This document shows, piece by piece, positions 59,779 through 64,000 of a DNA stretch of 64,000 bases. Below the pieces are notes generated by a model, which saw only the letters and a program-made list of their open reading frames with translations, made no database searches and was not told the DNA's origin. A program made the translations under genes and the position numbers. The stretch is from Desulfolinea sp964487745 (GTDB lineage: Bacteria; Chloroflexota; Anaerolineae; Anaerolineales; Villigracilaceae). Location of the stretch: contig CAZASG010000007.1 in assembly GCA_964487745.1 (NCBI GenBank), positions 46,690 through 110,689 on the forward strand, written 5' to 3'. The stretch's first letter is position 1. Every line of letters begins with the position of its first letter.

Positions 59779-59987
59779 TATCCTTCCTTTGGGAATGTTT
59801 TGATTCTATCATAAAGAGCATTCGAGATGATTTTCGTTATGCTATTGAAATACTAAAGAGTGCTTTTTTGCTTCTGAAGAAAGGCGCTTTTTCGCCGTGT
59901 TCTGTGCTAATATCATCATGAGTGATCTTTGATACAAGTTCCTGGTAGAAAACAATAAAGAGAGGCATCCATCCTTTAGGAGCGATC

Positions 59988-60971
59988 ATGAAAGTCGGCT
60001 TTACTTTTGATCTTCGACGTAAACATCAACCAGACCCAAATTCCCCGGCCGATTTTTATGGTGAGTTTGAAACCGATGAGACTGTTGCCGCCATTACAGA
60101 TGGCCTTAAAAGCCTCGGGCACGAAGTTGTTGAAATAGGCAATATCGATGCTTTGGTGCAATTTCTGGCATCAGGGCAGCGCGTGGACGTGGTCTTCAAT
60201 ATGGCAGAGGGCAGGCATGGGCGCGCACGAGAATCGCAGGTGCCTGGCTTGCTTGAAGCCTATCAGATCCCCTACACTTTCTCCGACCCACATTCACTGA
60301 CCATCTGTCTGGATAAAGGACTCTCGAAAGATATTCTCCGCGCTGCAGACATCCCCACGCCGGATTACCAAGTGTTACACCCCCACGAACCAGCCTCTCT
60401 AAAAAATATTTCCCTTGCCGCCATGCCCTTCTTCCTGAAACCCATATATGAAGGGACTTCTAAAGGGATCGATAAAAATTCCATTATCCATACCGAAGAT
60501 GCAATGCGTGCGCGGGTTCAATGGCTTTGGGATGAATACAAACAACCCGTATTGCTCGAAAAATACTTGCCCGGGCGCGAGTTCACTGTAGGTGCTTTAG
60601 GCGCAGGGGCAGAAACACGCATTATTGGTGCAATCGAAATATCTCTCAAGCACGAACGAGAAGTGTATGGCTTCTTTGAGAAAGAAGAATGTGAGCATTT
60701 GGTTGCCTATGATCATTTTACAGAAGAGCCTCTGCTCAGCGAACTATTCTCCCTGGCAGAGAAAACTTGGCGCGTTCTGGAATGTCGTGATGGCGGCAGA
60801 GTGGATATTCGCCTTGATGAAAACGAGCGCCCGCAAGTCCTCGAAGTGAACACTCTGCCAGGGATGCATCCCACCCATTCCGACTTGCCCATGATCGCAA
60901 CCTTTGAGGGCATGAGCTACGCAGAATTGTTGGATGAAATTCTTTCGTATGCTATAAAAAGGATGGAATAA
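59988..60971 (+). CDS. D-alanine-D-alanine-ligase-like ATP-grasp enzyme
   Basis: The 327-residue protein has the Ddl-like layout: N-terminal Rossmann-like domain with VDVVFNMAEGRHG, central PFFLKPIYEGTSKGI and LLEKYLPGREFTVG as ATP-grasp strands, and the metal/ATP site VDIRLDENERPQVLEVNTLPGM. The usual Ddl substrate serine motif (EGxxGED) is replaced by EGRHGRARE, and the protein is smaller than housekeeping Ddl. It may therefore ligate other amino acids, like the Ddl-like paralogues found beside peptide-maturation genes. A GGAG site precedes the ATG. It is probably transcribed with YjbQ, 48 bases on. Confidence 0.82.
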   Translation: MKVGFTFDLRRKHQPDPNSPADFYGEFETDETVAAITDGLKSLGHEVVEIGNIDALVQFLASGQRVDVVFNMAEGRHGRARESQVPGLLEAYQIPYTFSDPHSLTICLDKGLSKDILRAADIPTPDYQVLHPHEPASLKNISLAAMPFFLKPIYEGTSKGIDKNSIIHTEDAMRARVQWLWDEYKQPVLLEKYLPGREFTVGALGAGAETRIIGAIEISLKHEREVYGFFEKEECEHLVAYDHFTEEPLLSELFSLAEKTWRVLECRDGGRVDIRLDENERPQVLEVNTLPGMHPTHSDLPMIATFEGMSYAELLDEILSYAIKRME

Positions 60972-61019
60972 TCGGAACACCCTCCTTTCAACTTGCTACC
61001 GTCTAAGGAAAATCAACTG

Positions 61020-61442
61020 ATGAAATGGCATAAAAGCACTATTCAAATCCGTACCCCCGGCAAAGGACTCCACGAGATCACCTCCCTCGTTCGGGATGAG
61101 ATCCATAACTGGCAGATCGAAGAGGGGATGTGTACCCTCTTCCTGCAACACACCAGCGCCTCTTTACTCATCTCTGAAAGCTGGGACCCTTCTGCCCGCG
61201 CAGATCTCGAGACCTTTATGGAACGAACTGTCCCGGAAGGAGAGCGCTGGTATACGCATACCCTTGAAGGCCCAGATGATGCCACCTCTCATATCCGCGC
61301 TATGTTGACAGATGTAAGCCTAAGCATCCCCATTGATAACGGGCAGCTTTCGCTTGGTCAATGGCAGGGGATTTATCTTTTTGAGCACCGTGCTCGTCCG
61401 CATCAGCGTCGTGTTTTAATGCGGGTTTTGAGCGTTGCATAA
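61020..61442 (+). CDS. YjbQ / UPF0047 family protein
   Basis: The 140-residue protein matches the UPF0047 family along its length: LHEITSLVRDEI, CTLFLQHTSASLLISE with the conserved His, WYTHTLEGPDDATSHIRAML, and LSLGQWQGIYLFEHR. Members have been linked with thiamine-phosphate synthase activity; the physiological role is not settled. I chose ATG 61020 with TAAGGAAA upstream; the earlier TTG at 60993 would add nine residues not present in relatives. Confidence 0.9.
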   Translation: MKWHKSTIQIRTPGKGLHEITSLVRDEIHNWQIEEGMCTLFLQHTSASLLISESWDPSARADLETFMERTVPEGERWYTHTLEGPDDATSHIRAMLTDVSLSIPIDNGQLSLGQWQGIYLFEHRARPHQRRVLMRVLSVA

Positions 61443-61539
61443 GAAAAACCTTAGAAAAAGGACTACTCGATTTTCAGCTCTCCTTTTTATGGTATTATGC
61501 ACAAAATTTCACTAAAACAGTCCAAATAAGGAAGAAATC

Positions 61540-62274
61540 ATGGGAAAGAATGAAAAAAGATTACTATTGATCGGCATTTTTGGCACATTAGTTATTCTCG
61601 GTATGGCTTTCGCAGATCGTTGGCTCTACGAAGGTGATCTACCTCCGGGGATGGTGGCAATGATCCCTGTGGAGGAGGCAGATGCCGAAGATAACGAGGG
61701 CAAGCCTGAAGTCGCGAGCGAAGCGGAGCTTCCTGAAAATGTAACCCTCTTTAGCATTGACCCATTCCAGTCAGAAGCACGTTTTACGCTGAATGAAGTG
61801 CTGGGCGGCGTACCAACGACTGTGGTCGGTGTCTCAAGTGGCGCTGAGGGGAGTATTGCCATCCCGATGGATGAGCCGCAAAAGACCTATGTGGGCGAGA
61901 TTTTGATCAATGCCCGCGGTTTTGCGACCGATAATGATCTGCGTAATCGGGCTGTTCACAGCCGTATTTTGGAAAGCGGCGCTTATGGGACGATCTCTTT
62001 TGTGCCGAAGGAAATTACTCTCTTGCCAGATGCGATCAGCTTTGGCGAAAGTGTTATGCTGCAGATCCTTGGCGATTTGACGATCAAGGGGAGAACCCAT
62101 GAAGTTCTTTTCACCGCTGAAGTGACGATGCTTTCAGAAACGGAAGTGCAGGGTCATGCCGAGGCGATAGTGGCCTATGCCGATTATGGGATTTCGATCC
62201 CCTCTGTGCCGCGTGTTGCAGATGTAGACGAGGAAGTATTGCTGGAAATTGACTTTGTGGCTGTACAAGAGTAA
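61540..62274 (+). CDS. Membrane-anchored YceI-like lipocalin-fold protein
   Basis: The 244-residue protein has an N-terminal TM/signal anchor (about 7-25), an acidic linker (about 40-65) and a YceI-like beta-barrel (about 70-242). The barrel reads FSIDPFQSEARFTLNEVL near the start, ATDNDLRNRAVHSRIL, and LTIKGRTHEVLFTAEV, the typical YceI block. The fold binds isoprenoid-type lipids such as polyprenyl chains in known members. An AAGGAAG site precedes the ATG. A bidirectional terminator separates it from the FKBP gene. Confidence 0.88.
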   Translation: MGKNEKRLLLIGIFGTLVILGMAFADRWLYEGDLPPGMVAMIPVEEADAEDNEGKPEVASEAELPENVTLFSIDPFQSEARFTLNEVLGGVPTTVVGVSSGAEGSIAIPMDEPQKTYVGEILINARGFATDNDLRNRAVHSRILESGAYGTISFVPKEITLLPDAISFGESVMLQILGDLTIKGRTHEVLFTAEVTMLSETEVQGHAEAIVAYADYGISIPSVPRVADVDEEVLLEIDFVAVQE

Positions 62275-62289
62275 GACAGCCTCTTCGAC

Positions 62290-62324
62290 AAAAAAATATC
62301 CCCGATTTTCGGGGATATTTTTTT
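62290..62324. terminator. Bidirectional terminator between YceI-like and FKBP genes
   Basis: A 16-bp perfect stem (62290-62305 with 62309-62324) with a seven-A start and seven-T end lies exactly between the convergent stops. Confidence 0.9.
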
Positions 62325-62330
62325 GTTTTT

Positions 62331-62834
62331 TTATTCGTTTATGTGACGGTCATGGCCATGTTGGTGCACATGCCCGTGTGAGAGTTCAACCTCGTTTGCC
62401 TTACGCAGCCCAACAACTTTAACCTTGAAGTGCAGTTTTTTCCCGGCAAGTGGATGATTGAAATTTAATTGTGCAACGTTATTTTCGATCTTGTCGATCC
62501 GTGCGTAAACGGGCTCACCCTCTTCGTTTTGTACCTGTAATTCTGTGCCCAACTCAACAGGGATATGGTCGGGGAATTGGTTGGTGGGTACTTCCATATA
62601 GGCTTCTTCATCAATTTCGCCGTATCCTTCGGCGGGTTTTACTGTAACTTCTTTGCTTTCGCCAATACTCATGCCGAGCATTTCTTTTTCCAATCCTGGA
62701 ATAATATTGCCATGCCCTTGCAAGAATTCCAATGGCTCACGCCCTTCTGAAGAGTCGAGTACTTCGTCCTCGACGGTTAGGGTGTAATCCATAACTACAA
62801 CAAGGTCGTTCTTGACGTTTTTTTCTTCGGTCAT
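62331..62834 (-). CDS. SlyD-like FKBP-type peptidyl-prolyl isomerase
   Basis: The 167-residue protein has an FKBP domain with an inserted IF (chaperone flap) domain, as in SlyD: VVVMDYTLTVEDEVLDSSE, the GHGNIIPGLEKEMLGMSIGE loop in pieces, VKPAEGYGE, and the late NHPLAGKKLHFKVKV. The C-terminal tail is His-rich (HGHVHQHGHDRH) and should bind nickel or another metal, as in E. coli SlyD. I start at ATG 62834 with AAGGAGAAATA directly before. Possible link: SlyD delivers nickel to hydrogenase, and an orphan hypE lies in this window. Confidence 0.92.
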   Translation of the reverse strand: MTEEKNVKNDLVVVMDYTLTVEDEVLDSSEGREPLEFLQGHGNIIPGLEKEMLGMSIGESKEVTVKPAEGYGEIDEEAYMEVPTNQFPDHIPVELGTELQVQNEEGEPVYARIDKIENNVAQLNFNHPLAGKKLHFKVKVVGLRKANEVELSHGHVHQHGHDRHINE

Positions 62835-62903
62835 TATTTCTCCTTTGTATTTCAATTGTGCCTAAAAATTTTGAACGCCCTTATTGCACATTTGAGAATG
62901 TTT

Positions 62904-63248
62904 TTATCCGTATAATTTTTGAAGCTCTTCTTTCGCCGATTCATATGCCTTTTGCAAGGCGTCGATGGCAGGCGCAAGATCGTTTATCTCGCCACTCTTC
63001 CCCTTTTTCTCAAGATCGGCGGCCAGAGCTGAGAGCTCTTCCGCGCCAACTGTGGCACTGGTGGATTTAAACGAGTGTGCAGCACGCACAAATTCAGATG
63101 GCTGTCCTTGTACGATGGAATCCCTCAGGGTTTTGAGTAATTCAGTGGAGTTTTCGTAGAAGCTGTTGAGAATATCAGCGATAAACTCATCTGCTTCATC
63201 TTCCATCAGCTCACGATAAGAATCAAGAATGGTTGTGTTTATGCTCAT
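62904..63248 (-). CDS. Histidine phosphotransfer (Hpt) domain protein
   Basis: The 114-residue four-helix protein has the Hpt active motif RAAHSFKSTSATVGAEEL, with the phospho-accepting His at about 58. It relays phosphate from a hybrid kinase to a response regulator. The upstream gene (four bases away) is a receiver-GGDEF protein, a natural partner. Confidence 0.92.
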   Translation of the reverse strand: MSINTTILDSYRELMEDEADEFIADILNSFYENSTELLKTLRDSIVQGQPSEFVRAAHSFKSTSATVGAEELSALAADLEKKGKSGEINDLAPAIDALQKAYESAKEELQKLYG

Positions 63249-63252
63249 AGTT

Positions 63253-64000
63253 TTACACCCACGATGTTTCTACTTGGTTGCCACCAGCTTCTTTTGCACG
63301 GTAAAGAGCTTCGTCGGCAAGTTGGATAATATCATCTAGCAGTGTTGCGGAACCGCTGATCTTGGTAGCCGTAGCGACGCCAGCACTGGCGCGGAGACTT
63401 AATACGCCTCCTTCAGGGAGGGCGAGCTTTGTTGCCGCAATCCCCTCCAGAATGCGTTTCGCAGCACCTTCAGCATCTTGTGCTGTTGTGCCAGGCAAAA
63501 CAATCAAAAATTCATCGCCTGCCCAACGACCGATGCCATCATAAGTGCGGCTACGTTCTTTGATCACCTGTGCGATGAGCTTTAGTGCCTCGTCGCCAGT
63601 GAGATGCCCATACTCATCGTTGACTTCTTTGAACTTATCGATGTCGAGAAAAATGACGCTGATAGGGTCTGCAATTCGGCGGGCGCGTTCCAGTTCGCCG
63701 CGCGCAAATTTATAGATCGCACGTCGATTCATGATTCCCGTCAGGCTGTCTACCATTGCCAATTTTTCGAGCTGATTATTCGCGCGGACCAGATGATCTT
63801 CAAGGGTCAATACACGCTCCCCAACAGCGACCCGTGCTTCCAATTCGGCAGGGTTAAAAGGCTTGGTCAGATAATCGTCCGCCCCTGAATATAGCCCCTG
63901 CACGATATCTTCGTTTTTGTCATTCGATGTGACCAAAATGACATAAACATAGCCTTCCAATTCAGAAGAACGAATTTTTTGAATGAGTTGAATCCCGTCA
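63253..64000 (-). CDS. Receiver-GGDEF response regulator (diguanylate cyclase), 5' truncated by window
   Basis: The frame stays open through the window edge. The visible 248 residues begin in the middle of a receiver domain (DGIQLIQKIRSSELEG, then LVTSNDKN and the Lys in YLTKPFN), so the true start lies beyond 64000. A short coiled coil leads to a GGDEF domain: SLTGIMNRRA, FLDIDKFKEVNDEYGH and the active-site loop GRWAGDEFL (AGDEF, still competent in many cyclases). An RxxD-type inhibitory site is not obvious. It should make cyclic-di-GMP on phosphorylation, perhaps opposed by the HD-GYP protein at 11027. It is in one transcript with the Hpt gene. Confidence 0.92.
   Translation of the reverse strand, partial: DGIQLIQKIRSSELEGYVYVILVTSNDKNEDIVQGLYSGADDYLTKPFNPAELEARVAVGERVLTLEDHLVRANNQLEKLAMVDSLTGIMNRRAIYKFARGELERARRIADPISVIFLDIDKFKEVNDEYGHLTGDEALKLIAQVIKERSRTYDGIGRWAGDEFLIVLPGTTAQDAEGAAKRILEGIAATKLALPEGGVLSLRASAGVATATKISGSATLLDDIIQLADEALYRAKEAGGNQVETSWV

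Overview
This window looks like a chromosomal segment of a Chloroflexota (Anaerolineae-type) bacterium. That is an inference from gene style, not from a marker gene: no rRNA, tRNA or ribosomal protein gene is present. The pointers are many secreted lipoproteins with Thr/Pro/Glu-rich linkers, an NBR1-type Ig-like lipoprotein, a long BNR-repeat exoprotein, GAF/HD-GYP and GGDEF signalling proteins, roughly balanced base composition, and several families of short palindromic intergenic repeats.

Layout. 1-6.3 kb: sbcC, a membrane glycosyltransferase, and a reverse-strand operon (GCS2-type ligase, phosphoribosyltransferase, Crp-type regulator). 6.3-10.9 kb: a MacA/MacB/FtsX-type ABC export operon. 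11-14.2 kb: a large membrane GAF-PAS-GAF-GAF-HD-GYP protein. 14.3-20.3 kb: exported proteins (BNR/Asp-box protein, pentaheme lipoprotein, NBR1-like lipoprotein). 20.3-23.7 kb: an AT-rich accessory stretch (ArsR-YciI operon, small membrane proteins, a duplicated gene tail, a GNAT enzyme, a small secreted protein). 23.8-29.3 kb: an orphan hypE, a GH5 lipoprotein, a deazaflavin-type oxidoreductase, an SGNH/CBM-like surface protein and a Gfo/Idh/MocA oxidoreductase. 29.4-33.8 kb: a CotH / DUF4956 / VTC-domain cluster interrupted by a four-helix-bundle (S23-type) gene flanked by inverted repeats, then a radical SAM gene. 35.4-44.7 kb: a NarL-type regulator, a PDZ-like multi-TM histidine kinase, a single-domain receiver and four exported proteins. 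44.7-48.1 kb: a tightly packed reverse-strand operon (nuclease, VF530 protein, terpene-cyclase-like barrel, membrane protein, methyltransferase). 48.2-50.2 kb: an acyl-CoA synthetase.

50.3-59.2 kb is the most unusual region: a small holin-like membrane protein divergent from an apparent operon encoding a C39-like peptidase with SH3-type repeats, a TIR-TM-WD40 protein, a SLATT-like membrane protein, and a protein joining a TIR/deoxyribosyltransferase-like domain, a DUF4071-like helical region and a SLOG/LOG-like Rossmann domain. The parts match classes predicted for nucleotide-signal-dependent conflict (immunity or suicide) systems, but I do not recognise the whole combination. The window ends with a D-Ala-D-Ala-ligase-like ATP-grasp enzyme, YjbQ, a YceI-like protein, a SlyD-like FKBP, an Hpt protein and a receiver-GGDEF protein cut by the window edge.

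Other points of note are a shared Cys-containing C-terminal tail on two surface proteins (possible new sorting signal), three palindromic repeat families (A: about 90-98 bp cruciforms; B: about 50 bp CCCC-hairpins; C: about 60 bp elements), and a leader with mutually exclusive stems before the NarL regulator.
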